Source: Ruegeria aquimaris (lineage in GTDB: Bacteria; Pseudomonadota; Alphaproteobacteria; Rhodobacterales; Rhodobacteraceae). From it: a stretch of 64,000 nt of DNA. The stretch is taken from NCBI RefSeq assembly GCF_025751555.1, contig NZ_JAOWLB010000004.1, forward strand, positions 124,001-188,000, given 5' to 3'. How positions within the stretch are numbered: the first letter of the stretch is position 1; every line of letters begins with the position of its first letter. Below the pieces are notes generated by a model that saw only the letters and a program-made list of their open reading frames with translations, searched no databases and was not told the DNA's origin. Shown piece by piece: positions 8,277-16,652 of the stretch. The translations under genes and the position numbers were made by a program.

Positions 8277-9425
8277 ATGACCGAGGAACAGTTTTCTTCC
8301 TATCACCCCCCACTCCCACCCACCACGGAAGAGGACCGGTTTTCCTGGCTCCGCCTTTTGCGCTCGCGCAGAGTTGGCCCGACAACGTTTCGCCGACTGA
8401 TGCACGAGCATGGCACGGCGCAGAACGCGCTGGCCGCGTTGCCTGAAGTGGCACGTGCCGCCGGGGTCGAGGGCTATGAAATATGCCCGCCCGGTGTTGT
8501 CGAAGCAGAGCTCAAGGCCGCAAAAGCCGCGCGAGCGCGGCTTTTGTGCCTGGGTGATGACGACTACCCCCTTCACCTGGCCGAGTTGTCGGATGCGCCG
8601 CCGATCCTGTGGCTGATTGGCGACCCGGCCCTGTTGCGGCGCCCGATGATCGCAATGGTGGGCGCGCGAAATGCCTCGTCGCTGGGCACCCGCATGGCGC
8701 GAGCCTTGGCGCAGGATCTTGGTGCGGCGGGTTATGTCGTGGTCTCGGGCCTGGCGCGCGGTATTGATACCGCCGCGCATCTGGCCGCACTGCCCAACGG
8801 CACCATCGCGGTCATGGCCGGTGGCGTCGACACGATTTATCCCGCCGAAAACACCCATCTGGCGGGCGATATCGCAAGACAGGGGTTGCGGCTATCGGAA
8901 CAACCGATGCGCCTGGCGCCGCAGGCCCGCCATTTCCCGCGCCGCAACCGTATCATCTCGGGCCTGGCCCAGGCCGTTGTGGTCGTCGAGGCGGCCGCCA
9001 AGTCCGGCAGCCTGATCACGGCGCGCGATGCGCTGGATCAGGGCCGCGAGGTGCTGGCTGTACCCGGTCACCCCTTCGACGCCCGCGCCGCCGGCTGCAA
9101 CATGCTGATCCGCGACGGCGCCCATCTGGTGCGCAATGCCGAAGATGTGATCGCCGCCCTTCCCGCCCTGACAGCGCCGGAACCGCAGCCCGACCTGTGC
9201 GACCTGATGCAACAGCCGGCGCCGCCACCCAAACGCAGCCTGCGCGAGACCGCGGCGCTGCACAGCCAGATCCTGGACCGGCTCGGCCCCTCGCCGGTGG
9301 CCGAGGATCAGTTGATCCGCGATCTGGCCGCCAGCCCGGGTGAGGTCGCCCCGGTGCTGGTCGATCTGGAATTGGAAGGCCGCATCAACCGTCAGGCCGG
9401 CGGGCTGCTGTCGCGCGTCAACTGA
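8277..9425 (+). CDS. dprA: DNA-processing protein DprA
   Basis: DprA binds incoming single-stranded DNA and loads RecA in natural transformation. The 382-aa protein shows an N-terminal helical region, the Rossmann-like core with MVGARNASSLGTRMA and VVSGLARGIDTAAH, the conserved PRRNRIISGLA and EAAAKSGSLITA motifs, and a C-terminal winged-helix region (about 320-380). It is preceded by a 235-bp gap containing a 7-bp hairpin (8249-8266). A perfect inverted repeat lies inside the coding region. Confidence 0.93.
   Translation: MTEEQFSSYHPPLPPTTEEDRFSWLRLLRSRRVGPTTFRRLMHEHGTAQNALAALPEVARAAGVEGYEICPPGVVEAELKAAKAARARLLCLGDDDYPLHLAELSDAPPILWLIGDPALLRRPMIAMVGARNASSLGTRMARALAQDLGAAGYVVVSGLARGIDTAAHLAALPNGTIAVMAGGVDTIYPAENTHLAGDIARQGLRLSEQPMRLAPQARHFPRRNRIISGLAQAVVVVEAAAKSGSLITARDALDQGREVLAVPGHPFDARAAGCNMLIRDGAHLVRNAEDVIAALPALTAPEPQPDLCDLMQQPAPPPKRSLRETAALHSQILDRLGPSPVAEDQLIRDLAASPGEVAPVLVDLELEGRINRQAGGLLSRVN
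8521..8546 (+). repeat. perfect inverted repeat inside dprA
   Basis: Twelve-base arms CAAAAGCCGCGC and GCGCGGCTTTTG are separated by only 2 bases within the dprA frame, coding for an Ala/Arg-rich turn. The right arm ends in CTTTTG, so in RNA it looks like a short intragenic terminator. Confidence 0.6.
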
Positions 9426-9588
9426 GCCCTCCCGACACATGCCAAGGGCCCCGACGGACCGGTCCCATCTGCCTCTGACACTTGGAACAACTGCGCCCAA
9501 ACAGCACCGATTGACAATCGGGGCTTGCACCCCACATGTTGCCCCGCCATAGAACGCGCCGTGTCCGATGAAAGAGGTTGTCACTTAA

Positions 9589-12210
9589 ATGCCTGTTGTT
9601 GTTGTAGAATCCCCTGCCAAAGCGAAAACGATCAACAAATACCTCGGCTCGGACTACACGGTTCTGGCATCTTATGGACATGTGCGCGACCTGCCTGCAA
9701 AGGACGGATCGGTTGATCCCGAGCATGATTTTGACATGACCTGGGAGGTCGCCGCCGACAGCCGCAAGCATGTCAAGGCGATTGCCGACGCGCTTGCCAA
9801 GGATAACGAACTGATCCTCGCCACCGACCCTGATCGCGAGGGCGAGGCGATCAGCTGGCACCTGCAGGAGGCTCTGACCAAGCGCCGTTCGATCAAGAAG
9901 GGCACCGCCGTCAGTCGCGTCACCTTCAACGCCATCACCAAGGACGCGGTGACCAAGGCGATGCAGAATCCCCGCCAGGTCGACATGCCGCTGGTCGAGG
10001 CCTATCTGGCCCGCCGCGCGCTGGACTACCTTGTGGGCTTCAACCTGTCCCCGGTGCTGTGGCGCAAGCTGCCCGGAGCGCGCAGCGCGGGCCGGGTGCA
10101 ATCGGTCTGCCTGCGCCTGATCGTCGAGCGCGAGATGGAGATCGAGGCCTTCAAGCCGGTGGAATACTGGTCGGTCAAGGCGCTGTTGGAAACGCCCCGT
10201 GGCCAGGTCTACGAGGCGCGGTTGGTCACGCTGGCGGGCAACAAGCTCGACAAGATGGACCTGTCCAACGCCACCCAGGCCGAACTGGCGGTGCAGGCGA
10301 TCACCAGCCGCGCGCTGAGCATCCAGTCGGTCGAGGCGAAACCGGCGGCGCGCAACCCTTCAGCGCCCTTCATGACATCGACCCTGCAACAAGAGGCCAG
10401 CCGCAAGTTCGGCATGGGCGCGCGCCACTGCATGAGCGCGGCGCAGCGCCTCTATGAGGCGGGGCACATCACCTATATGCGGACCGACGGCATCGACATG
10501 GCGCCCGAGGCGGTCATGGCCACCCGCGACGCCATTGCCGACCGGTTCGGGGCCGAATACGTGCCCGACAACCCGCGCATGTACAAGAACAAGGCCAAGA
10601 ACGCACAAGAGGCACATGAATGCATCCGCCCCACCGACATGCGCAAGGATACAGCCGCGCTGAAGCTGAAAGACGAGGATCAGCGCCGTCTTTATGACCT
10701 GATCTGGAAACGCACCATCGCGTGTCAGATGGCCGCCGCCCGGCTGGAGCGGACCACGGTCGAGATCGGCAGCGCCGATGGCCAGGTCGGCCTGCGCGCC
10801 ACCGGCCAGGTGGTGTTGTTCGACGGGTTCCTGCGCGTCTACGAAGAGGGGCGCGACGATGTCGAGAACGACGAGGACAAGCGCCTGCCGCAGATCTCGA
10901 TGGGGGAAAAGGCCGTCTTTGCCAAGACCTCGCTGGCCGATCAGTTCGCCAAGGCAACGGGGGATACCCCGCTGACCGAGGGTGCCAAGATCGCCAAAGA
11001 GGCGATTCTGTCCGAGAACGAGGCCGTGCTGGCGCTGCAACACCACACCCAGCCGCCGCCGCGCTATACCGAGGCGACGCTGGTCAAGCGGATGGAAGAG
11101 CTGGGGATCGGGCGCCCCTCGACCTATGCCTCGGTCATCACCACGATTCAGGACCGCGAATATGTCCGCAAGGACAAGAACCGCCTGATCCCCGAGGAAA
11201 AGGGGCGGATCGTCACCATCTTCCTGCTGAACTTCTTCCGCCAGTATGTGGGTTACGAGTTCACCGCCAATCTGGAAGAGCAGTTGGACGATGTCAGCGC
11301 GGGCTCACGCGATTACAAGGATCTGCTGGGCCGGTTCTGGCGCGATTTCTCGGCGGCGATCAGCGAAACATCCGAGCTGCGCATTTCCGAAGTGCTCGAC
11401 AAGCTGGACGAGGCATTGGCGCCTCAGCTCTATCCGCCGCGCGAGGATGGCTCCGACCCGCGGATCTGCCCCAAATGCGGCACCGGCCAGCTGCATCTGA
11501 AAACCTCGCGCACCGGCGGATTCGTCGGCTGCGGCAACTATCCCGAATGCCGCTATACCCGCCCGATCAGCGGCGATGCGGACGACAGCGCCGAGCGGCT
11601 CCTGGGCGAGGATGGCGGCGACGAGATCTGGCTCAAGGCGGGCCGGTTCGGGCCCTATGTCCAGCGCGGCGAGGTTAGCGAAGAGAACAAGAAGCCGCCG
11701 CGCGCCAGCCTGCCCCGTGGCTGGTCGACCGATGACATTGACCTCGAAAGAGCGCTGCTGCTGCTGAATCTCCCGCGCGAGGTCGGCGCCCATCCCGAAG
11801 ATGGCGTCATGATCGAAGCGGGGATCGGGCGGTTCGGCCCCTTTGTGAAACATGGGACGCTCTATGCCAACCTCAAGGAGGTCGACGAGGTCTTTACCAT
11901 CGGCATGAACCGGGCGGTCGAAGTCCTGGCACAAAAGGCCGCAGGCCGCGCCGGGCGTGGCGCCGCGGCGGCCCCGCTCAAGGAGTTGGGCGAACATCCG
12001 GAACTGGGCGGTGCGGTCAACGTTCTGAACGGGCGCTACGGGCCTTATGTCAAGTGGGAGAAGGTCAACGCGACCCTTCCCAAGGACGTGGAACCAGCCA
12101 ACGTGACGATGGAGATGGCCGTCGCGTTGATCGCCGAGAAGTCGACCAAGAAGGGCACCAAGAAGAAAGCCGCCCCTCGCAAGAAGACCACCAAGAAGAC
12201 CGAGGATTAA
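9589..12210 (+). CDS. topA: DNA topoisomerase I
   Basis: Type IA topoisomerase that relaxes negative supercoils. The 873-aa protein starts with the Toprim domain (MPVVVVESPAKAKTINKYLG; DPDREGEAISWH), has the active-site tyrosine in GHITYMRTDGID (Y296), and a four-cysteine zinc ribbon (CPKCGTGQLHLKTSR...GCGNYPEC). Several C-terminal GRFGPYVQ/GRYGPYVKW repeats follow, and it ends in a Lys-rich tail. Possible promoter elements TTGACA (9511) and ACATGT (9534), 17 bases apart, lie upstream. A short GC-rich inverted repeat follows the stop and overlaps the end of the convergent tetR. Confidence 0.97.
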   Translation: MPVVVVESPAKAKTINKYLGSDYTVLASYGHVRDLPAKDGSVDPEHDFDMTWEVAADSRKHVKAIADALAKDNELILATDPDREGEAISWHLQEALTKRRSIKKGTAVSRVTFNAITKDAVTKAMQNPRQVDMPLVEAYLARRALDYLVGFNLSPVLWRKLPGARSAGRVQSVCLRLIVEREMEIEAFKPVEYWSVKALLETPRGQVYEARLVTLAGNKLDKMDLSNATQAELAVQAITSRALSIQSVEAKPAARNPSAPFMTSTLQQEASRKFGMGARHCMSAAQRLYEAGHITYMRTDGIDMAPEAVMATRDAIADRFGAEYVPDNPRMYKNKAKNAQEAHECIRPTDMRKDTAALKLKDEDQRRLYDLIWKRTIACQMAAARLERTTVEIGSADGQVGLRATGQVVLFDGFLRVYEEGRDDVENDEDKRLPQISMGEKAVFAKTSLADQFAKATGDTPLTEGAKIAKEAILSENEAVLALQHHTQPPPRYTEATLVKRMEELGIGRPSTYASVITTIQDREYVRKDKNRLIPEEKGRIVTIFLLNFFRQYVGYEFTANLEEQLDDVSAGSRDYKDLLGRFWRDFSAAISETSELRISEVLDKLDEALAPQLYPPREDGSDPRICPKCGTGQLHLKTSRTGGFVGCGNYPECRYTRPISGDADDSAERLLGEDGGDEIWLKAGRFGPYVQRGEVSEENKKPPRASLPRGWSTDDIDLERALLLLNLPREVGAHPEDGVMIEAGIGRFGPFVKHGTLYANLKEVDEVFTIGMNRAVEVLAQKAAGRAGRGAAAAPLKELGEHPELGGAVNVLNGRYGPYVKWEKVNATLPKDVEPANVTMEMAVALIAEKSTKKGTKKKAAPRKKTTKKTED

Positions 12211-12230
12211 GCCAGCTTAGGCGGCGGGGA

Positions 12231-12812
12231 TTACCGCCGCCCCAGCCCCGCGACCAGCCGCTCCATCGCCCGTTCAAATGGCGCCGCTTTTGACCCCTGC
12301 GCAATCGAGAGGGCGGCGCGGTCAAAGGCGGCGGAAAGCACTTCGGCCAACGCCCGCATCTCATCCTCGTCGACACCGCCAACCACCAGATCGAGCCCCG
12401 CGCGCAGCGAGGCGCGCCCGCCGCCGGCGTCGATTCGGCTCATTTCCTCGGGTCCCAACACCGCCGGTCCGTCGATCAGCAACAGCCGCGCCCGGCCCGG
12501 CTCGGACATGGCCCGAAAAAACGCGGCACTGCCTGCGGCCATTGCCTCTGCCCCGGCGTCGACGGCCTCGGCGTCGATCCGGCGCGCCAGCGCCTCGGCC
12601 TCGGCCTCGACCACCGCGCGAAACAGATCGGCCTTGTCGGTGAAGTGGTGGTAAAGCGCGCCGCGCGTCACCTCGGCAGCACGCACGATCTCGGGAGTCG
12701 AGGTCTCGGCATATCCCTTGTCCACGAACAGCGCCCGCGCGGCGGCGATCAGACGTGCCCGCATCGCGGCGCGGCGGTCGGCATTGGGGACGGGGGTGTT
12801 TTTCTCTTGCAT
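12231..12812 (-). CDS. TetR family transcriptional repressor
   Basis: A 193-aa regulator with a TetR-type N-terminal helix-turn-helix: the segment RARLIAAARALFVDKGYAETSTPEIVRAAEVTRGALYHHFTDKADLF matches the family pattern over its whole length. The C-terminal ligand domain is not recognisable. ATG 12812 is preferred over an upstream codon because the frame before it covers the operator. Two palindromic operators lie between it and the divergent VOC gene, so it probably represses itself and that gene. Confidence 0.9.
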   Translation of the reverse strand: MQEKNTPVPNADRRAAMRARLIAAARALFVDKGYAETSTPEIVRAAEVTRGALYHHFTDKADLFRAVVEAEAEALARRIDAEAVDAGAEAMAAGSAAFFRAMSEPGRARLLLIDGPAVLGPEEMSRIDAGGGRASLRAGLDLVVGGVDEDEMRALAEVLSAAFDRAALSIAQGSKAAPFERAMERLVAGLGRR

Positions 12813-12829
12813 ACATACAGCCTGTATGT
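12813..12829. promoter_or_regulatory. TetR operator 1
   Basis: Perfect 17-bp palindrome ACATACAGCCTGTATGT lying directly against the tetR start codon. Its centre is 30 bases from that of operator 2, about three helical turns. Confidence 0.8.
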
Positions 12830-12842
12830 TTAATTCCAATCA

Positions 12843-12859
12843 ACATACAGACTGTATGC
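12843..12859. promoter_or_regulatory. TetR operator 2
   Basis: ACATACAGACTGTATGC, a second copy of the palindrome with one end base changed, placed 20 bases before the ATG of the divergent VOC gene. Confidence 0.78.
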
Positions 12860-12879
12860 ATGTTGAGGGGAAAGGCAAT

Positions 12880-13303
12880 ATGAAAACGACCAGTATTACC
12901 CCGTGATCCAGACCGGCGACGTGCAGGCACCGCCGATTTCTATCGCAGCGATTTCGGGTTCAACACCGCGTTCGCGGCCGATTGGTACGTGCATCTTCAA
13001 TCCAGCGCCGACCCCTCGGTCAATCTGGCCATTCTGGACGGGCAGCATGAAACCATCCCCGCCCAAGCCCGCGGCCCCGTGCGCGGGGTGATCCTGAAAT
13101 TCGAGGTGGCCGACGCGGCGGCGGAATATGACCGGCTGTCGGCGGCGGGCCTGCCGATGCTGAAACCGCTCAAGGACGAAGCGTTCGGGCAACGTCATTT
13201 CATCACCACCGACCCCAATGGCGTCTTGATCGACGTTATCACCCCGATCCCGCCCAGCGCCGAGTTTGCTGCACAATACATTGCCGAGGCCCTGCCTCAG
13301 TAA
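12880..13303 (+). pseudogene. VOC/glyoxalase-like protein, frameshifted
   Basis: The reading frame from ATG 12880 (after a GAGGGG ribosome site) hits a stop after eight codons. The next frame continues sensibly as [11 protein letters not shown], and a third frame from about 12930 gives [23 protein letters not shown] and then about 104 residues in the glyoxalase/VOC style to 13303 ([36 protein letters not shown]). Two separate one-base losses, near 12893 and 12927, break the gene. Either it is a recent pseudogene or the bases are sequencing errors. A shorter product from GTG 12989 is possible but would lack the first beta strand. It is the likely target of the adjacent TetR. Confidence 0.75.
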
Positions 13304-13435
13304 CATTGTCGGGTGGGGCAACCCGCCCGGCCCCGCCGCCATTCCGTAGAAATACCATCCCCCGAACCTGTCATTGACTCCGCGATGACGCAGCGGCAAA
13401 ACCGGCGCAATCACCAAGTCATTGGGGGAGTTTCC

Positions 13436-14140
13436 ATGAAGAAAGTCTATGCCAACGCCACCGAGGCACTCGATGGGGTGCTGCGGGATGGCATGTTGAT
13501 CGCGGCGGGCGGGTTCGGCCTGTGCGGCATTCCCGAGCTACTGCTTCAGGCAATCAAGGAATCGGGCGTCAAGGACCTGACCTTTGCCTCGAACAATGCC
13601 GGTGTCGACGATTTCGGCATCGGCATCCTGTTGCAGACCAAGCAGGTCAAGAAGATGATCAGCTCTTACGTGGGCGAGAATGCCGAGTTCATGCGCCAGT
13701 ATCTCTCGGGCGAGCTGGAACTGGAATTCAACCCGCAAGGCACCCTGGCCGAGCGCATGCGCGCGGGTGGCGCGGGCATCCCGGGTTTCTACACCAAGAC
13801 CGGTGTCGGCACCGTCATTGCCGACGGCAAGGAACACAAGGACTTCAACGGCCAGACCTATATCCTGGAGGAAGGCATCTTTGCCGATCTCTCGATCGTC
13901 AAGGCCTGGAAAGCGGACGAGACCGGCAACCTCGTGTTCCGCAAGACCGCGCGCAACTTCAACCTGCCTGCCGCGACCTGCGGCAAGATCTGCGTGGCCG
14001 AAGTGGAAGAGATCGTGCCGACAGGCTCGCTCGACCCTGATTGCATCCATCTGCCCGGCATCTATGTGCACCGTCTGATCCAGGGCGAGCATGAAAAACG
14101 TATCGAGCAGCGCACCGTGCGCAAGAAGGAGACCGCATAA
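13436..14140 (+). CDS. scoA: 3-oxoacid CoA-transferase subunit A
   Basis: Alpha subunit of succinyl-CoA:3-ketoacid (acetoacetate) CoA-transferase, used in ketone-body and short-chain acid degradation. The 234-aa protein begins [16 protein letters not shown] and carries the CoA-binding [12 protein letters not shown] loop and the [10 protein letters not shown] motif. ATG 13436 follows a GGGGGAG ribosome site; the open frame upstream is not family-like. The stop overlaps the scoB ATG (TAATG), so the two subunits are coupled. Confidence 0.93.
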   Translation: MKKVYANATEALDGVLRDGMLIAAGGFGLCGIPELLLQAIKESGVKDLTFASNNAGVDDFGIGILLQTKQVKKMISSYVGENAEFMRQYLSGELELEFNPQGTLAERMRAGGAGIPGFYTKTGVGTVIADGKEHKDFNGQTYILEEGIFADLSIVKAWKADETGNLVFRKTARNFNLPAATCGKICVAEVEEIVPTGSLDPDCIHLPGIYVHRLIQGEHEKRIEQRTVRKKETA

Positions 14141-14769
14141 TGGCTTGGGACCGCAACCAGATGGCCGCCCGTGCGGCACAAGAGCTTCAGGACGGTTGGT
14201 ATGTGAACCTCGGCATCGGCATTCCGACGCTGGTTTCAAACTACATCCCCAAGGGTGTGAACGTGACCCTGCAATCGGAAAACGGCATGTTGGGCATGGG
14301 CCCCTTTCCGATTGAGGGCGATGAGGATCCCGACCTGATCAACGCGGGCAAGCAGACCATCACCGAACTGCCGCAAACCGCCTATTTCGACAGCGCGACC
14401 TCATTTGCGATGATCCGGGGCGGCAAGATCGCCATGGCGATCCTGGGCGCGATGGAAGTGGCCGAGAACGGTGATCTGGCGAACTGGATGATTCCCGGCA
14501 AGTTGGTCAAGGGCATGGGCGGCGCGATGGATCTGGTGGCCGGTGTCGGCCGCGTGGTCGTTGTCATGGACCATGCCAACAAACATGGTGAGTCCAAAGT
14601 GCTGAAAGAGTGCACCCTGCCGCTGACCGGGAAGGGCGTGGTCGACCGCATCATTACCAACCTTGGCGTGCTGGACGTGGTCGAAGGCGGTCTCAAGATC
14701 GTCGAACTGGCCGACGGGGTCAGCGAAGAGGAGTTTCGCGCAGCGACCGAGGCAACTCTGGTCAACTGA
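14140..14769 (+). CDS. scoB: 3-oxoacid CoA-transferase subunit B
   Basis: Beta subunit of the same CoA-transferase, 209 aa. The catalytic glutamate is in the [11 protein letters not shown] motif (SENG), and the [14 protein letters not shown] and [18 protein letters not shown] segments are family landmarks. It is coupled to scoA and followed 20 bases later by a strong terminator. Confidence 0.93.
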   Translation: MAWDRNQMAARAAQELQDGWYVNLGIGIPTLVSNYIPKGVNVTLQSENGMLGMGPFPIEGDEDPDLINAGKQTITELPQTAYFDSATSFAMIRGGKIAMAILGAMEVAENGDLANWMIPGKLVKGMGGAMDLVAGVGRVVVVMDHANKHGESKVLKECTLPLTGKGVVDRIITNLGVLDVVEGGLKIVELADGVSEEEFRAATEATLVN

Positions 14770-14789
14770 TCGACACAGGTATTGTGACA

Positions 14790-14815
14790 GGCCCGCCCGT
14801 TCCGGCGGGCCTTTT
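14790..14815 (+). terminator. rho-independent terminator after scoAB
   Basis: Perfect 8-bp stem GGCCCGCC / GGCGGGCC with a 6-base loop, followed by TTTT. It ends just before the convergent transglycosylase stop, so it may serve both sides. Confidence 0.8.
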
Positions 14816-15661
14816 CTATTGCAGGGCGGTGAACACACAACCGTCGGTGATCAGTTGCGGCGGCGTCGCACACAGGCCGCGCGCCACCTGATACGCAGCC
14901 AGAACCTTTGGGACATAGTCCCGCGTCTCGGCAAAGGGAGGAACGCCGCTGTGCTGACGTACCGCGCCTTCACCGGCGTTGTATCCAGCCAGCACCATGA
15001 CAGGGTCGCGCCCGAACTCTCCCATCAGCCAATCGAGATACTTGACGCCGCCTGCGATATTCTCGTCTGGAGACAGGCTGTCGGAAACACCAAAGCGTGC
15101 GGCCGTCGCGGGCATCAGCTGCATCAGCCCCTGGGCCCCTGCCCGGCTCACGGCATCCGACTTGCCCGCCGATTCCACCGCGATCACCGCCAGGACAAGA
15201 GCCGGGGAAACGTCGGTCCCTATCGTAGAGCGGAGAATCGTACGCCCCTGCGCGCGCGCAATCTCCTGCAAGGTCTGCATGCGCGGGGCATCTATCCCAC
15301 CGCCGGACAGTGTCGCAAGGATCTCGTCAATACGACCCGGCGCCGACTGTTCCAGGGCTGGCGACACCTTGTCCCAAAACCAGGCATATCGTCCCTGTTT
15401 GTCGGGCACCGGCAGGCTGGAGGCGATTTCGGTCTCGGGGGGTGTGGATTCCTCAACCGGTCGTGCACGGCCGCCAACCGGCGCCAAAGCGTGCTCTTCC
15501 GCTGTAATCTGAACATCCACGCGCGGACGGGTTCCGGGTGCCGGAGCCTTGATCCGTTTGGACTTCACCTCTGGAAACGGTGGCGGGCTGTCGGCCGAAA
15601 CACTCATAGGCATCGCCACAAGGGCGATTCCCGCAATCATCGCAAGGTATCTGAGGTCCAT
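14816..15661 (-). CDS. lytic murein transglycosylase, SLT domain
   Basis: Periplasmic peptidoglycan-cleaving enzyme, 281 aa. An N-terminal signal peptide (about 1-23, ending SVSA) is followed by a Pro-rich linker and a C-terminal SLT domain (about 140-260). The domain shows the catalytic glutamate in AVIAVESAGKSDAVS, then AQGLMQLMPATAARFGV, NIAGGVKYLDWLM and LAGYNAGEGAV. It stands alone, convergent to scoAB and divergent from the pilin genes. Tad and secretion machines often keep such enzymes nearby to open the cell wall, but any link here is inference. Confidence 0.9.
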   Translation of the reverse strand: MDLRYLAMIAGIALVAMPMSVSADSPPPFPEVKSKRIKAPAPGTRPRVDVQITAEEHALAPVGGRARPVEESTPPETEIASSLPVPDKQGRYAWFWDKVSPALEQSAPGRIDEILATLSGGGIDAPRMQTLQEIARAQGRTILRSTIGTDVSPALVLAVIAVESAGKSDAVSRAGAQGLMQLMPATAARFGVSDSLSPDENIAGGVKYLDWLMGEFGRDPVMVLAGYNAGEGAVRQHSGVPPFAETRDYVPKVLAAYQVARGLCATPPQLITDGCVFTALQ

Positions 15662-16014
15662 CTGCTCGCCTCTAGATATGTTTTTTGCAGTTTTGTGCGG
15701 AACAACGGCGCCAAAAGCCAGAAAAACCTGTCAAAATGCGGCGATTTCGCCTCATTTGAAGCCTTTCGGCACCGGCACAACCATGACGGGCAGCTTTCTG
15801 TGATTTTCTTTTTATTTGAATTCAAGGCGTTACGCAAAAAGTGAGGGAAAAGTTAAATTCGGGCAGAAAATTTCTGGTTTTGGCCCAAATCCTGCCACGG
15901 CTGACCGGCAAATATACACCCATACCGCGACGGACATGAGCCAACGAGAGAGAGCAGGTTCAAACGGACGGCGAGGTTGAGAAAAAATCTTGTGATCCTT
16001 AGGAGGGACTAACC
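15662..16014. other. AT-rich regulatory region before the Flp pilin gene
   Basis: A 353-bp non-coding stretch, clearly richer in A/T than its neighbours, between the divergent transglycosylase and flp genes. It must hold the promoters of both. It includes the palindrome TTGAATTCAA (15816-15825) and several A/T runs, and ends in the strong ribosome site TTAGGAGGGACTAACC before the pilin ATG. No small gene is seen in it. Confidence 0.6.
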
Positions 16015-16203
16015 ATGATCAACTTCATCAAAAACTTCCGCAAAGACGAAGATGGCGCAGTGACCGTTGACTGGGTCGTGCTGACCGCAGCTGTCGTGGC
16101 CCTGGCCGCCGTCGCCTACAACGGCATCTCTTCCGGCACGGGCACCCTGTCGGGCGCCATCAACACCGAACTGAGCGGCGTGACGCCGTCGACCGGCCTC
16201 TAA
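16015..16203 (+). CDS. flp: Flp family pilin, copy 1
   Basis: Major pilin precursor of the Tad/Flp pilus, 62 aa. A short basic/acidic leader ends at G14, after which the mature part begins AVTVDWVVLTAAVVALAAVAY, one hydrophobic helix. The leader and helix layout is that of Flp prepilins, but the canonical Glu-Tyr after the cut is Asp-Trp here. A near-consensus ribosome site (AGGAGGG) and a terminator right after the gene point to high, separate expression. Confidence 0.9.
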   Translation: MINFIKNFRKDEDGAVTVDWVVLTAAVVALAAVAYNGISSGTGTLSGAINTELSGVTPSTGL

Positions 16204-16228
16204 TAGGCAGGCTCGCCAAATCAGAACG

Positions 16229-16264
16229 GGGCCGCGTCTTTGAAAAAAGACGTGGCCCTTTTTT
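16229..16264 (+). terminator. rho-independent terminator between the two pilin genes
   Basis: Thirteen-base arms GGGCCGCGTCTTT / AAAGACGTGGCCC (one G-T pair) with a GAAA loop, followed by six T. A strong terminator that would give an abundant single-gene flp transcript. Confidence 0.88.
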
Positions 16265-16292
16265 CTGAACTCAACGCGACGGAGGTACTGCC

Positions 16293-16481
16293 ATGCTGAA
16301 ACGCTACAAGCTCTTCGCAAGTGAAGAAGACGGCGCCGTCACGGTTGACTGGGTGGTTTTGACCGCCGCAGTCGTGTCCCTGGCGGGAATAACCTACTCG
16401 GCAATCAACGGCCCGACCGGAGACGTGTCGTCAGCCGTTTCCGACACAATCGGTGGGGTGACGGTGGACAGCGGTCTCTAG
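16293..16481 (+). CDS. Flp family pilin, copy 2
   Basis: A second 62-aa prepilin with the same leader length (G14) and the same DGAVTVDWVVLTAAVV core as copy 1, but a different leader and tail (SEEDG; IGGVTVDSGL). The shared core shows tandem duplication followed by divergence at the ends. It lies behind the first terminator, so it should be expressed less; it could be a minor pilin or a variant major subunit (inference). Confidence 0.88.
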   Translation: MLKRYKLFASEEDGAVTVDWVVLTAAVVSLAGITYSAINGPTGDVSSAVSDTIGGVTVDSGL

Positions 16482-16540
16482 ACCCGTCTGCGCCTAGCCT
16501 GACCAAAGACTTCAATTGTTCTCAATCGGCAAACAACCGA

Positions 16541-16597
16541 CAAGTTGGAACCCCTATTCTGACACAATTGCGGTGCAGAAATATCAAGTTGAACCCC
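16541..16597. repeat. direct repeat upstream of cpaB
   Basis: CAAGTTGGAACCCC at 16541-16554 recurs as CAAGTTGAACCCC at 16585-16597, 44 bases on, in the 171-bp gap between the second pilin and cpaB. It may be a regulator site or a chance repeat. Confidence 0.4.
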
Positions 16598-16652
16598 ACG
16601 ACAGTCGGCGATCAGGCTGATGTTGGAACGGGTACGGAAAAGAGGTGATAGG

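Noticed and set aside
9511-9539. TTGACA and ACATGT, possible topA promoter
   Set aside because: The -10 half is poor; mentioned under topA but not strong enough for its own entry.
12220-12241. GGCGGC/GCCGCC inverted repeat after topA
   Set aside because: Short stem with a large loop, no T-run, and it overlaps the end of tetR, so I do not call it a terminator.
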